DNA of 64,000 nucleotides from Hortaea werneckii (lineage: Eukaryota; Ascomycota; Dothideomycetes; Mycosphaerellales; Teratosphaeriaceae). How positions within the stretch are numbered: position 1 is the first letter of the stretch; every line of letters begins with the position of its first letter. The stretch is taken from NCBI GenBank assembly GCA_037044905.1, contig JBAOKB010000020.1, positions 186,001 to 250,000 of the forward strand. Reading direction: 5' to 3'. Both the position numbers and the translations under genes were made by a program. Positions 11,201 to 21,078 of this stretch are shown here, in pieces. The notes under the pieces are model-generated. The model saw only the letters and a program-made list of their open reading frames with translations. It had not been told where the DNA came from and searched no databases.

Positions 11201-11334
11201 ATCTCCACATGCTGTGACAGACCAATATGACCAGGGAACAATGCCTCCGCATGTTGTAATAGCATTTGTTTGGCGAGATTCGTCACAATATAGCTATTCT
11301 CTGTGGACGACATGGCCGGCAGCTGACGAAGTAC

Positions 11335-11358
11335 AAAAAAAAAAAAAAAAAAAAAAAC
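11335..11358 (+). repeat. Poly(A) tract
   Basis: An uninterrupted run of about 22 A between members A and B of the tandem family. It is a simple homopolymer and likely variable in length. No target-site duplication or coding element adjoins it, so there is no evidence for a retroposon tail. Confidence 0.8.
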
Positions 11359-11487
11359 AACCAGAAAGGAAGGAAAAACGAAAGTTAGTACAGAGAAGCA
11401 TTCGGCGCATCGAGCGCTTGGGAAGCACTAAAAGCTCCTCTTCCGTCTTCTAGTCTTTAACAACCCCCACAGCATATTCCATAGCAT

Positions 11488-11740
11488 TCACAAACCAAGC
11501 ACACGCACACTACCACTAAGCACCCCTAACGCCACAACCGCCTCGAAACATGCCTTCAAAGTAGTCACACAGCCAGGTATCAGGAACTTCTCCGCCGACT
11601 CTCTCGGCGCCAGATCCCATGTCCCACTCGGAGCGACTGCGATCTCCCAAAACAGGAATCCGATACACAGATAGGCTGTAGCGATACCAGCAATCGTCCT
11701 AGCAGCCCCGAGCCTTCTATCTTCCAAAGAGGTTTCCGCG

Positions 11741-11773
<33 letters not shown>

Positions 11774-11994
11774 GTAGGAGACGAATCGTTGGCTTTTGGG
11801 CCAGAATCGCCTTCGTTTTCATTCCCGGTTTGGTCCGGAATGCATACTTTGGCCACTGCCAATCCTAAGGGGCGACCGACGAAGGATCCCATTCTCCAGA
11901 CCAGGATGAGGAAACCACCGATGGGCCCAATGGAGAAACCGGCCAGAAGGCCACTTGTTAGACTTCGTGTAAGGCTGGTGACGAATGAGTCCAT
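11488..11994 (-). CDS. Tandem membrane-protein family, member B with polyQ linker
   Basis: A 168-aa single-exon protein with no recognised domain. It has an N-terminal hydrophobic segment (about residues 15-45, including GFLILVW and VGRPLGLAV), an acidic polar linker with a run of 10 Gln encoded by CTG/CAG repeats (about 11742-11773), a second helix starting AARTIAGIATAYLC, a loop with GTWDL, and a C-terminal helix ending LSGSVRVLGL. This two-to-four-helix plan is shared with members A and C on the same strand. Function is unknown. Confidence 0.7.
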
Positions 11995-12321
11995 GCTGTC
12001 CGTCGCAAAGTAATCCGGTGTAGGCCTGCGATGTAGAACGTTCTACCTGTGTGGCGAATTTGCGACACTCAAGAAGCCGTGAGCACTTTGCGTTTACTCG
12101 CAGACAGAGATGCGTGATGATGTGGTTACCGTGTGGTAGATTGCTGATTCAAGCTCGAAGCCAAACTTTGAAATCCGTAGCTAAGCTGCTCGGGTAGAGG
12201 AAGCCGTTTCTCGGGCCGCGGAGGGAACCCCCCAGTGAGTCCAGAAATACAGGCCAGGTGCAAGGCATTAGGTTCCGCCCAGCTTTGATCTACCGGCTGC
12301 CCAACACCTCGTTCCTCCTAA

Positions 12322-12891
12322 TCATTGTCGCTTCTCAAGACTTGCAGACGTCGAGCCTCCAAAACCTAAACGACCAAGGATCCATACACTCCCACTGAGG
12401 ACGGCTACCGCCACTAATCCCTCCAGACAGCCTTTCAGAATGATGAGACAGATAGACAAGATAGCGTATTTCCACGCCGCATCTTGCCACGCTGGACTTT
12501 CCCAAGTCTGAGGTGCACCAAGCGACAGCTGGAGTTCGATGAAAGCACAGACGTAACATAAAAAGAGCGCGACAGTGCCAGCGAGATTCCGGGCATCTTT
12601 TGCCTTCCGTTCGCTAGCAGGAAGGCGTGGACGCTGCTGCTGTTGCTGCTGCTTCTGCTTTGTCTGCGGCGTGTCTTGAGTGCCGGATGAGGCCTTCTCA
12701 TCCTTGTCATCCGTATACGTGTCCCGGAAGGGCGAGCTGTTGAGAATTGCGATGAAGGCGGGCTGGCCGAGGATGCCTCCTAATTTCCACAAGGAGAGGA
12801 TGAAGAGGACCGCGGCGACGATGGAGAGGCCGATTGCGATTCCCATTGCGAGAATTCTGATGAGGCTCGGAAGAATGTCTGTTAACTCCAT
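12322..12891 (-). CDS. Tandem membrane-protein family, member C with Q-rich linker
   Basis: A 189-aa single-exon protein related to B. It has an N-terminal membrane segment (about residues 10-40), a polar linker with KQKQQQQQQ, a second membrane segment beginning RNLAGTVALFLC, a loop with PQTWESPAW, and a third hydrophobic segment with LKGCLEGLVAVAVLSGSVWILG. No family name is known to me. The same orientation and shared blocks indicate tandem duplication; the low identity outside the blocks indicates that it is not recent. Confidence 0.7.
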   Translation of the reverse strand: MELTDILPSLIRILAMGIAIGLSIVAAVLFILSLWKLGGILGQPAFIAILNSSPFRDTYTDDKDEKASSGTQDTPQTKQKQQQQQQRPRLPASERKAKDARNLAGTVALFLCYVCAFIELQLSLGAPQTWESPAWQDAAWKYAILSICLIILKGCLEGLVAVAVLSGSVWILGRLGFGGSTSASLEKRQ

Positions 12892-13292
12892 CGTGAGGTC
12901 TTGCGAGATTTCGCTGGTATGGGGAGGGAGAATGTGTATCGCAGTGTAAGCACAACGTCAAAGCAGCGGAGAAATCAATTGGAAAGTTGTTTGGGTTGAA
13001 TGTTTTTGGTTGGTGGTATGACGGGGCGATCGACAATGAAGGATTCGTGCTTCGAGTCAAATGTTCCGAGGAGCCGCCGTCGGTCGTGAGGAGCTTCCAA
13101 CCTCATTCAGCACTTGCAGCAAGACATAAAAAGGTTTGCAATATGTAGCGATGAAGATGTTCTGTGCCAAAAAGAACAAGAAAAAACAATTTGCCCAGTC
13201 GATTCTCTTGCAAGTCGCCCGATCAGGCTGGAGTTTCATTGCACCCCATCCCAAGGTCGTGAACGCCACATTGATTTATACCTCCGTTCCAA
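12892..13292. other. Intergenic region
   Basis: Upstream of member C and downstream of the SR-rich gene, both on the minus strand. No gene or clear regulatory element recognised. Confidence 0.5.
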
Positions 13293-14330
13293 TCAACTGT
13301 TGCCCTTCCTCGCCCAGCTAGACTTCACTTCCACATGCTCCCCTTCGATCGTCTTGCCGCGATCCCATTCGCGTCCCTCACCACGCTTCCGCCACCGCAC
13401 ATCCCTCTCATCCTTCTCCCGACCACCTTCCTTCCACCTGTCCACCTCCTCGTCTGTGAAACCTGCCGCCTTGAGTCGATCCCCACCTTGCGCTTTCCAC
13501 TTTGCTCGATCACGGAGCGCTTCCAGCGCCAAGTCCCAGTCGTCTCGAAGCCCTTCGTTGCCACGCTCTGGAGAAGGGGAGTCCTGGATGTCGGTTCTGG
13601 GATCGTAATCCGGTCTGAAGCGTTGATCGATGGTAGATGAGCTGGTAGCTGCGCCGCGACCGCGTGGAATTACGGCAGATGGCGGTTCGGGACCGATGAC
13701 TTCGTCTAGAGGATCGCTGTCGCTGGCTGTGGAGTGTCGCCTGCGCCGCTTACTTCGGTGGTCTGGGCTGGGTGACCGTCGTGGCGAACGAGATTGTCTG
13801 TTCCTTCTGTGATGGCGGCGATGATGCGAATGTGATGACCTACTACTCCGTCTATCCTCTCGATGTCTGTGCCCATGCCTTCTTTCCCCGTCTTTATCTG
13901 CTCGGTGCGAGTGCGAAGGCGACCTTCGATGCTTGTCTTCGTCGCCTCTCTCACGCCTGCCTTCGCGTCGAGGGTCTTGTCTACCATCCTGTCGCTCCAA
14001 TCCACCTAGTGCACTGGCCCATCTTCCTGGCCTATCGCCTTCCTTCCTCCTCTTTTCCCTGCCATCTGCTACCTTCTCGTCTTGCCATCTGCGCTTCCGC
14101 TCTCTCTCCTTCCGCCTCGCTTCCTCTTCCTCCCTTGCCTTGAGCGCACTGTTATGCGTATCTGCGTCTCGTACCAAGTTTCTCAGGAATCGTGTGTTTG
14201 GCCTCGGTGCATCTTTGCGGCGAGGCTTGCTGTCGGGAACCTGGCCGTAGCCTTGAGATGCAGAGAGGGCGGCATCGCGGGCAAGAATGGATGCCACAAA
14301 ATCATCATCCAGAACCTCACCAAGCGGCAT
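13293..14330 (-). CDS. SR/RD-rich nuclear protein, probable splicing-associated factor
   Basis: A 345-aa single-exon protein. The N-terminus has DDDFVASILARDA and RPNTRFLRNLVRDADTHNSALKAREEEEARR. This plan is known from fungal proteins annotated as pre-mRNA-splicing factor 38B-like. The middle (about residues 75-220) is very rich in Arg, Asp, Ser and His, with RS/RD dipeptides. The C-terminal region has DWDLALEALRDRAKWKAQGGDRLKAAGFTDEEVDRW, a second conserved block. A nuclear, RNA-related role is inferred from composition and the resemblance. The start at 14330 is the first ATG giving the conserved N-terminus. It is divergent from the Sos7-like gene with 252 bases between starts. Confidence 0.65.
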   Translation of the reverse strand: MPLGEVLDDDFVASILARDAALSASQGYGQVPDSKPRRKDAPRPNTRFLRNLVRDADTHNSALKAREEEEARRKERERKRRWQDEKVADGREKRRKEGDRPGRWASALGGLERQDGRQDPRREGRRERGDEDKHRRSPSHSHRADKDGERRHGHRHREDRRSSRSSHSHHRRHHRRNRQSRSPRRSPSPDHRSKRRRRHSTASDSDPLDEVIGPEPPSAVIPRGRGAATSSSTIDQRFRPDYDPRTDIQDSPSPERGNEGLRDDWDLALEALRDRAKWKAQGGDRLKAAGFTDEEVDRWKEGGREKDERDVRWRKRGEGREWDRGKTIEGEHVEVKSSWARKGNS

Positions 14331-14582
14331 TCTTGCACCTGAGCATGAGTCTTCGTATCAAGTTCATAACATAGAGATTCGAAACGTACCGCAACGATTC
14401 CGGATGACGAAAGAGGGTGAGCAAGGACACTGCGGGCGGGCCGCCCCCAGACTTTCACATGCAAAACGTGGGGTGTAAACAAAGATGTCTCGAGCGTGTC
14501 TGTTCTGTGCCTTGTGAGAATCGTTGCACATAACAAGCTTCCGTGTATATCGAACAAAATTGCGCAGCACCATAGGAAGACC
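14331..14582. promoter_or_regulatory. Shared divergent promoter
   Basis: A 252-base spacer between the divergent starts of the SR-rich gene (minus) and the Sos7-like gene (plus). It must contain both promoters. No specific binding site is assigned. Confidence 0.5.
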
Positions 14583-15496
14583 ATGGATCCCGATGCCGCC
14601 CTTCGAGCCCTCCCATCTGCCGAGACGCTCACAATCATCGACATCGCACAGCCATTTCTTAATCCATCACAGCCCGACAACAACCAAGATGGCAAGCGCA
14701 ATTCAAATGCGTCCGATCTCTCATCCTCAAACAACACATCTCCTTCCCTGCTCGCAGCGGACCTAGCACATTATCGGGACCTGTTCACCAAACTTCGCTT
14801 CTCCTACGTAGAACAAGTGACCAAGGAGCGCTTTCTGAAGAGCATCACGGACAAGGAGCCAGAATTTGTGGAGAGCTCAGAGAACGCGGAGCTAGAGGAG
14901 AGATTACGAGGCGATAAAGCTGCCCTCAAGGAGCGGAAAGAAGAAGTGGCCAACTTACTCAAAGAGCTCGAAGAGCAAAGTCGAAGCCTCGCGCAACGTA
15001 CGTGAACACTGGACCCAGTTGCCGCAACAAACCATTGCACAAGCCGAACCTATCAACTAACAAACCAACAGGCAACGAGAACGTCCGACTAAAAACCACC
15101 CAGCTAGAAACCCTCCCCTCAGAAATCGCCAACCTCGAACGCATAATCACCGATCTCCAATCCGCCGCCCAACCCAAATCCTCCAACCCCTCACTCAATC
15201 TCCCGCTGCAACCTTCAGTCGAGCTCCTCGAGAAGCGCGAGCAGGAGTCCGCAGACCTGGACGCGAAGATCGAAGCGCTACGCGCGGCGCTTCCGGGCAA
15301 GAGGCAACAGGTGGAGAGACTCCGGGACGAGCTGACGCCGATGCAGGCGCGGAAGATCAAGACTGTGCAGGAGGCGCAGGAGGCGAGACGGAGGAGGGAA
15401 GGAGGGGGTGCCGGGGGTGCGGGGGATGAGTTGGAGGAGAAGGGGCGGTGGTTGAGGGGTTCGGAGGCGAGTTTGAAGGGTATGTTGGAGGTTTGA
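14583..15496 (+). CDS. Kinetochore protein Sos7-like coiled-coil protein
   Basis: Probable outer-kinetochore component that binds the KNL1/Spc7 protein (Sos7 role from fission yeast). Exons are 14583-14997 and 15072-15496, giving 279 aa. The intron has donor GTACGT and acceptor AACAG, and joins QRNENVRLKTTQL. The N-terminal 70 residues are polar. The block YRDLFTKLRFSYVEQVTKERFL follows, then heptad-rich coiled coil from about residue 90 to the end, including ESLEKREQESADLDAKIEALR-like repeats and a Gly/Arg-rich segment. The identification rests on overall plan and the conserved FSYVEQVTKERFL block; the rest is generic coiled coil. Confidence 0.65.
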
Positions 15497-16492
15497 TGGA
15501 TGTCGATCCTGTTTGCTTCTCGTGCGAAAGAGGGAAGTGGGATCTGTCGCGTCCTGTGTCGGGCTTTATCGCGACGTGCGGATTTCATGGTTTGGGGGGG
15601 TTTTCGTATGGATCAAGATACCCAGTTCGGACTTGCACTTTGCTACTTCAAAACATGGCGCGTGTCGGACAATCATGGGAAGTTCTGGTGATGTCACGTG
15701 GATGAAAAGGATTTCTTCAATTTCCAGCTTCTACAGGAGGAGTGACTGGACTGTTTGAATGCAATAGTCGATAAACTCACCCGATAAACTCAAAGCTTCA
15801 CCCTAGCGCGCGACCGCTTTCCTGGACTTCTGCCCACGAATTTGGATTCTGGCATCCTTTAAGCTCGAACTTGGCCTACGACGACCTCGCAGTTACTTAT
15901 TGAAAGTCGGACGCCGGCTGCCCAAGCTTGGTCATATCGCGATGGAAGTTGCTCTACAATCCTGTGTTATAAGCTGGGAACAGCTTATTGCAGTGTGGAC
16001 TTAGCTGAAGGCCTGCCCAATACCGTAACCCGTACACCTAAACGCATTGGGGACTGCTAGTAGTCGGATACTATTGGTCTGTACCGCTCATCTATCTGGC
16101 GGCGCATCCAACGTCTGTATGGGCAATCCTCCTTGATTGTTGGATTACTGTGCTCCCAAGCTCTAATGCCTGGATATTGTGAGTTTGCAGATCCCACTGC
16201 AGCCCCCATGTATAGTCCTGCAGGTCGCTTTCATCGCTTGAAGAAGACATGTTTTGCGTATCTCTCGCGTCATCAATCGACGAAAAGCTGGTGTTCGCAG
16301 TTCTGAGCCTGATGGCGTTGCGAAAAGACGTCACTAGGAGTTCAGGCAGGTAGGTAGTCTGGAAAGAGCATACAAATCAGGCGTTCGTCAGGGCAAGTTT
16401 GGAATCTCATTTCTCACCTCGCGTTGTGACCTCTACGGGCTTTCCAGCAGCAGTGTTGTCGTTTGCTGTCAGCACACAAGCCATAGACCACC
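15497..16492. other. Intergenic region, 1 kb
   Basis: No supported gene. A minus-strand open frame at 16092-16334 (80 codons) includes a Ser/Asp-rich stretch but no domain or splice support, so it is not called. Confidence 0.45.
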
Positions 16493-17414
16493 ATGGCAGC
16501 AGCAATCACGTCAAGCCTGGCAGGCGCGGCGGTAAGCTGTCCCATCTCGTCGATGCACAGGAACCAGACCTAACTCGAGCGAACAGACATCTGCGCTTGC
16601 CGGGTCTAGCAGCTCGGCTTCCTCACCTATGGCCTCCTCAACTTCCTTCGCCCCCTCCGCAACATCGACAGGAAGCTCGGATGATGACGGCCTGTCCGGC
16701 GGCCAAATTGCTGGCATAGTCGTCGGCTGCGTGGTCGGCGGTCTCCTCCTCATCGGCATAGGTCTCTTCTGCTGCTGCCGATCTTTCCTAAAGAAACGCA
16801 GAGCCAAGAAACACCAAGCCGAGCTGGACGAGCAATCCATCATGGAGAAGACCAAGGAGCCCATCCACAGCGAGACGAATCCCAACTACTCCGGCACTGG
16901 CACCCAACGCGGCCGTCCGGAACAGTATGTTGAGCGCCAGCCTGACCCTCCTCCGGTCTCTCAACCGGAAGGACAGCGCCAGCCCCAGCAACCCATGCAG
17001 CAGCAGCAGCCCACTACGCCGCAGCTGGAGCGCGGGAACCCGGTCAATGACCACGCCCAAGGCCTGTCCGGTCCCTATGAACAAGGTGGTGAGCGATTCT
17101 ACGACGCCCCTCACACCGCGAACCGCGTCTTCGGTGCGCTAGGCCAGACCATGAGCCAACTGAGCCAACCGCAAGTGCAATCTCACGCTTCTGCAGCTGC
17201 TGCGGAGCATCAGCTGGGCACTACTGGATACCTGCCCGCGACTTCCACGGGAGGTATGTCGGAGGGTGTTACTGGTCAGATGACTTCGAGTTCCCGTGCT
17301 GCTGACATGGGTGAGGCTGGGAGGACGATGTACCGAGATGGACAGGGCTTGGCCAGTGTGCCGGGAAATATGGGGAAGAGGTATGGAGTGGCTGATCCTG
17401 ATGTTTCGTATTGA
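16493..17414 (+). CDS. Single-pass membrane protein, Mid2-like plan
   Basis: Exons 16493-16531 and 16587-17414 give 288 aa. The intron has donor GTAAGC, branch CTAAC and acceptor ACAG. The order is a Ser/Thr/Ala-rich N-terminal segment, one strong transmembrane helix (about residues 53-76, GGQIAGIVVGCVVGGLLLIGIGLF followed by CCCR and basic residues), then a long cytoplasmic tail rich in Gln and Pro. This plan resembles fungal wall-stress sensor-type or Mid2-like proteins, but no diagnostic domain is present. No cleavable signal peptide is evident, so an upstream exon could be missing. Function is inferred only from topology. Confidence 0.65.
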
Positions 17415-17698
17415 GGTTGGGGAGGGTGCATGACGGAGTCATGGGCGTATGGACGGGGTTGGGGATTGTAATTCTGTCTATTAGTTTAGCTGTACTGCGT
17501 AGGTTGGTTTGTAGAGGCGTTTTGGTATGAAAGCAACCGAAACCCTGTTTCTTTCTCGTTTACTTTTCTCTTTTGTCTTGGTTTTCTTCCGTGCTGGGTT
17601 GACTTTTCAGGTGGAAGGGTCTGGGATTTGGGACTCATTGATCTCTCACCCCGGGGAGAGTCAGCCGATATCTTCCTCTGGTGGTTTTTCCTGTCCTA

Positions 17699-18535
17699 CT
17701 ATACAGACTGGTCGCAGGAACCTCCGCTCATGAGGCTCGGTGCATCACACCCGGGTGATCCGGCAAGCGACGATTTCTGTGCACATAGTCGAACCTCCGA
17801 TACCAACTCTTCAATCGCTGCATACTTCCTTTCCCAGCAATTCCGAACAACCTGAGCAACCTCAAGACCTTCCAAGTCCGGCAGTAGATTAACCTCCGGC
17901 CATTCAGATTCCATCGCGCAATCCACCGTGAATTCTTGCCACGTCCAAATCGAATAGATGACATTAGCAAGATGCAAAAGATCCAACTTCACCGTGCTAC
18001 CGTCTATCTCTGCCAAAGTGATGTCCTCTGTCGTTGGAGCGAGAGAGCTATTCGAGAAGTCTATTAATCGTAGACTAAAGTCATCCGCGAGTAGGATGTT
18101 CCGGAGGGCGATGTCAAAGACGAGAACCCCTCTTTCGTGACAGCCGGCGATGGATTCTGTAGCTTGGAGTATCCACTTCCATCTCCAAGACTTCGACGGC
18201 GGTGGACTGCGGGCCATGTACTCATTCAAAGCCCCGTTGGGGTAATACTTGAGCAAGATACCGTTCCTTGTGCGTTCGATGCATTTCGCAATGCCTGGAG
18301 TCCCGTGCAATCTCCCGTAAACTTGCTTCTCAGTGTCTAGGCGGCCAGACTGGAAGTCGTTATCACCATCTGCTTCGATTGTCCCGTCCGACTGCAAACG
18401 TCCATAGAGTTTCGGGATTTTGAGTACGTGGTGTCCCTTGCGGATGAGGAAACTATCAAGGCCGTTGCCTATCAAGTCTGCTACGTTGATACGAGTCCCG
18501 TCGACGAGGAGGATGCAATTTATTGCGTGCCCCAT
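17699..18535 (-). CDS. Degenerate protein-kinase-fold protein
   Basis: A 278-aa single-exon protein with a small kinase-like domain. Lys39 in HHVLKIPK corresponds to the ATP-binding lysine. The catalytic loop reads VFDIALRNILL, so the usual HRD is altered to VFD, while Asp141 and Asn146 are kept. The metal-binding DFG is DFS (159-161). No clear glycine loop is seen. Similar short atypical kinases are numerous in filamentous fungi (family knowledge). It may be a weak kinase or a pseudokinase; partner and pathway are unknown. Confidence 0.7.
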   Translation of the reverse strand: MGHAINCILLVDGTRINVADLIGNGLDSFLIRKGHHVLKIPKLYGRLQSDGTIEADGDNDFQSGRLDTEKQVYGRLHGTPGIAKCIERTRNGILLKYYPNGALNEYMARSPPPSKSWRWKWILQATESIAGCHERGVLVFDIALRNILLADDFSLRLIDFSNSSLAPTTEDITLAEIDGSTVKLDLLHLANVIYSIWTWQEFTVDCAMESEWPEVNLLPDLEGLEVAQVVRNCWERKYAAIEELVSEVRLCAQKSSLAGSPGCDAPSLMSGGSCDQSV

Positions 18536-18890
18536 TGGAGTTGTGAGGATAACAATTTCTGTGCATTGTCACGAGCGGCGGGGAGTTTGCGAAATCGTCG
18601 ATGACCAATGAGGCAAAGGAAGCGAGGCAAAACCCACGTGACCGAATGTACACAATGCATTCTTCGTGCGCTCTCTTAGACTCCTAGAGTACCTTCTTCC
18701 TGCTCCTTGATGGACCTTGCTATTTCTCGCGCTGACGCAAACAGGAAAGACCAAGGCGCATGTCTTCACCAGCCCATGAACTGCCTGATATCTTCGTATA
18801 CATGAATACTTCGAAGCTCAACGTTTCGTATAACGGGCGCAGCTGCATACGTGAAGCGAACAGTCCCCTCCAACCCCTCTCCAACCGAAA
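18536..18890. other. Intergenic region
   Basis: Spacer between the kinase-like gene start and the stop of the Myb-domain gene. Nothing recognised. Confidence 0.5.
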
Positions 18891-20411
18891 CTAGCTGAGA
18901 AGCTCATCAAACCCCAGCACTTGACCAGGCCTACTCTCCGCATCAAAATGACCCATAATCAGCGAAGGCAACTCGAGATGATCAGTTCTATACCCTCTAT
19001 CAACCGCCGTAATGTCTGCAACTGAAGGCAACGAGCCCGCCGCTCCAGAATTATGCGAAGGGCCAAAGCCGGATGTAGTGGTAGGTGCGGGCAGCTTGAG
19101 AGAGTTGAGTGGGTCGATGGTGCCGTTCTTCGTCTGCCCGGCCCATTGTAGGATATCCCGGTCGAGAGTGATGCGTGTTGTGTCCATGTCGTCGTTGTCG
19201 AATGGTGCACCGAAGAAGACGTTGTCATCTGGTAGGAATGGCCCCGAGACCGCCTTCCGTGGTCTGATCGGGGCGAACTCGTTTTCTTCCCTCGTCGGAG
19301 CTTGCACTGACTGTTGGTTTTCGTTGTTCTCTTCACGCTGTGCCGAGAACTCCTCGTGTCGATCTTCTGCATTGCGTTGAGGAGGTTTGGGGAACACTTC
19401 TGGTCTAGGAGCTAGCCCAGCTTCGGCGTACTCTTTTGGGAATTTGGTACGCATCCGGTCTCTCAAGTCAGTAGAGGTCCTGTGACCAAGTTGCAGCGAC
19501 TCATCTGCTTGGATTGCTGCCCAGGAGTTACCGAACTTTTCAAAGCCACGTAAAATCGCCTTGTCTTCTTCTGCCGTATACTTATGACGCTTACGACGCC
19601 CGCTCTGATGAAAGGGCTGTGTGATGCCGAGATCATGGAGCTCGCCGTTAGACTTGCGATCAGTTTTCCGTGGTTTGCTCTTGCTCTCTCCAGTTCCAGA
19701 GTCATCAACGGTCGAACGTGGTCCGTTCGTTTTGGCGGGCTGCTTCGTACGCAGATACTCCTCCGGTCGGCAGACGCGAAATCGATCTTTCAAATCCAAA
19801 GCTGTTCGGCGATCAAATTGGTAGTCTGGACATTTTAGAATGGCGGTCCAGTTCCCTATTCCAAAGCGTGCAACGCCTTTAAGTAAGCAGGCTGTCTCTT
19901 CGTCGCTCCATCTGTTTCGTTTCGATTTCCGAGCCTTTTTGAGTCCAGTAGAAGGCCGTTTGGAGGCGGCTTCGTGCGACACATGTGTCAATGGTCCTTG
20001 TGGCCGGTCTTCGAAACTGGTTCCATGCTTCGGTGGGGCCACAGGCTGCTCGGTAGATATTGAAGGAAGTAAGCCAGCATCCGGTGGCGGCTGATGGAGA
20101 CCGCTGAGAGTTGGCGGTATCCGTAACCGCTTTGCATTCTGCCTAACGGGCAATTTGGGTAAATCTAACGATTTGCCATCTCCTGATTTCCTCCGCTTCG
20201 GTGATCTTTGAACTTCACCATCTGTTCCACAACTCAAGAAGCCATCAAAACTATGTGAAGGCGGTTTTGCGAACTGTGGCGTTCCATTAAGGGGATGTTT
20301 CTGGGGCACAGACTGTGGTTCAACCGGGTTTGGCCGGTTGATGAAATCGAGCGACGTGGGCCGGTAGACCTGTCCCGGTGGCAAGTTATTATGCGCAGAA
20401 GACGGAGGCAT
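18891..20411 (-). CDS. Double Myb (telobox-like) DNA-binding protein
   Basis: A protein of about 506 aa with two Myb/SANT repeats. Repeat 1 (near residue 165-215) reads NRWSDEETACLLKGVARFG ... GNWTAIL ... TALDLKDRFR. Repeat 2 (near residue 280-330) reads KYTAEEDKAILRGFEKFGN ... WAAIQ ... STDLRDRMR. The LDLKDRFR-type third helix is the telobox form found in telomere-repeat binders. Two such repeats recall Yarrowia Tay1 and fission-yeast Teb1, which bind TTAGGG-like repeats in telomeres or promoters (family knowledge). The N-terminus is Pro-rich and the C-terminus acidic and disordered. The start at 20411 is the first ATG in frame; an upstream exon cannot be excluded. The telomere role is inference. 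Confidence 0.75.
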   Translation of the reverse strand: MPPSSAHNNLPPGQVYRPTSLDFINRPNPVEPQSVPQKHPLNGTPQFAKPPSHSFDGFLSCGTDGEVQRSPKRRKSGDGKSLDLPKLPVRQNAKRLRIPPTLSGLHQPPPDAGLLPSISTEQPVAPPKHGTSFEDRPQGPLTHVSHEAASKRPSTGLKKARKSKRNRWSDEETACLLKGVARFGIGNWTAILKCPDYQFDRRTALDLKDRFRVCRPEEYLRTKQPAKTNGPRSTVDDSGTGESKSKPRKTDRKSNGELHDLGITQPFHQSGRRKRHKYTAEEDKAILRGFEKFGNSWAAIQADESLQLGHRTSTDLRDRMRTKFPKEYAEAGLAPRPEVFPKPPQRNAEDRHEEFSAQREENNENQQSVQAPTREENEFAPIRPRKAVSGPFLPDDNVFFGAPFDNDDMDTTRITLDRDILQWAGQTKNGTIDPLNSLKLPAPTTTSGFGPSHNSGAAGSLPSVADITAVDRGYRTDHLELPSLIMGHFDAESRPGQVLGFDELLS

Positions 20412-21078
20412 CCCCAAACCAGCCCTGAGTCACAGATGTCTACCTCAGCAATGATGGATTTACGGTCAACCTGACGTTTCCTCGTTTGGGAGGGAGGCAT
20501 GTCGGGTGTTCTTCGGCGCAACTTTGAGATACAGCGCTCGAGTTGGTGGCCCCGGGTCCTGCACTGCTATTATCCAGATGCAAGATACTGTATCTACCAC
20601 TCTCTCCTCGTCTTCTTATCACTAGGAAGTTTCTAAACTGACAATGGACCAGCGATAGATCAAGCCTGAATCAGACTGTCTAAAAACAGGTGCAAGCATT
20701 GACTGGATGACTTTTCATGGAAGCTTGGCTCTACAGTCAACTCCCAGAAGGTACACAGATGACACTGAGTCGTGGACAAGGGTTTCTGAGACCCGATGGA
20801 CTACTTGGCCTCGTCTACAACATTAAGCTTTATGATCAAATTACACTGGCTGTGGCTGTCTGGAGACGACTTCTGCTGGCCATCAGAAGACTTGCCCATA
20901 AAGTAGTATTTGTCAATGCCATCACCCGGAGCGACTTGAGAATAGCAGACGAAAGAAGCAAAAGGCCGTCCATTATCATATCGAAGAAGTGACTGTAGTC
21001 TTAGCGTGCCATCTTCGAATTGGTCTTGCGTAGTCCATTTTGCTACCTTGACTATTCCGGGAGCTGGTCCTTGAACCT
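20412..21078. other. Intergenic region
   Basis: Promoter side of the double-Myb gene and 3' region of the Vps62-like gene. Open frames at 20717-20992 (plus) and 20801-21109 (minus) overlap each other and show no domain. Confidence 0.45.

Noticed and set aside
11335..11358. Poly(A) as tail of a processed retrocopy or LINE
   Set aside because: No adjoining reverse-transcriptase or retrocopy sequence and no target-site duplication was visible.
10911..11453. Plus-strand open frame of 180 codons with a polylysine run
   Set aside because: It is antisense to member A of the tandem family and the Lys run is the poly(A) tract.
13114..14143. Several plus-strand Ser/Pro/Leu-rich open frames
   Set aside because: Shadows of the SR/RD-rich gene on the minus strand.
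20412..20521. Upstream exon for the double-Myb gene starting MPPSQTRKRQ
   Set aside because: No donor and acceptor pair of acceptable length joins it in the right phase to the main frame.
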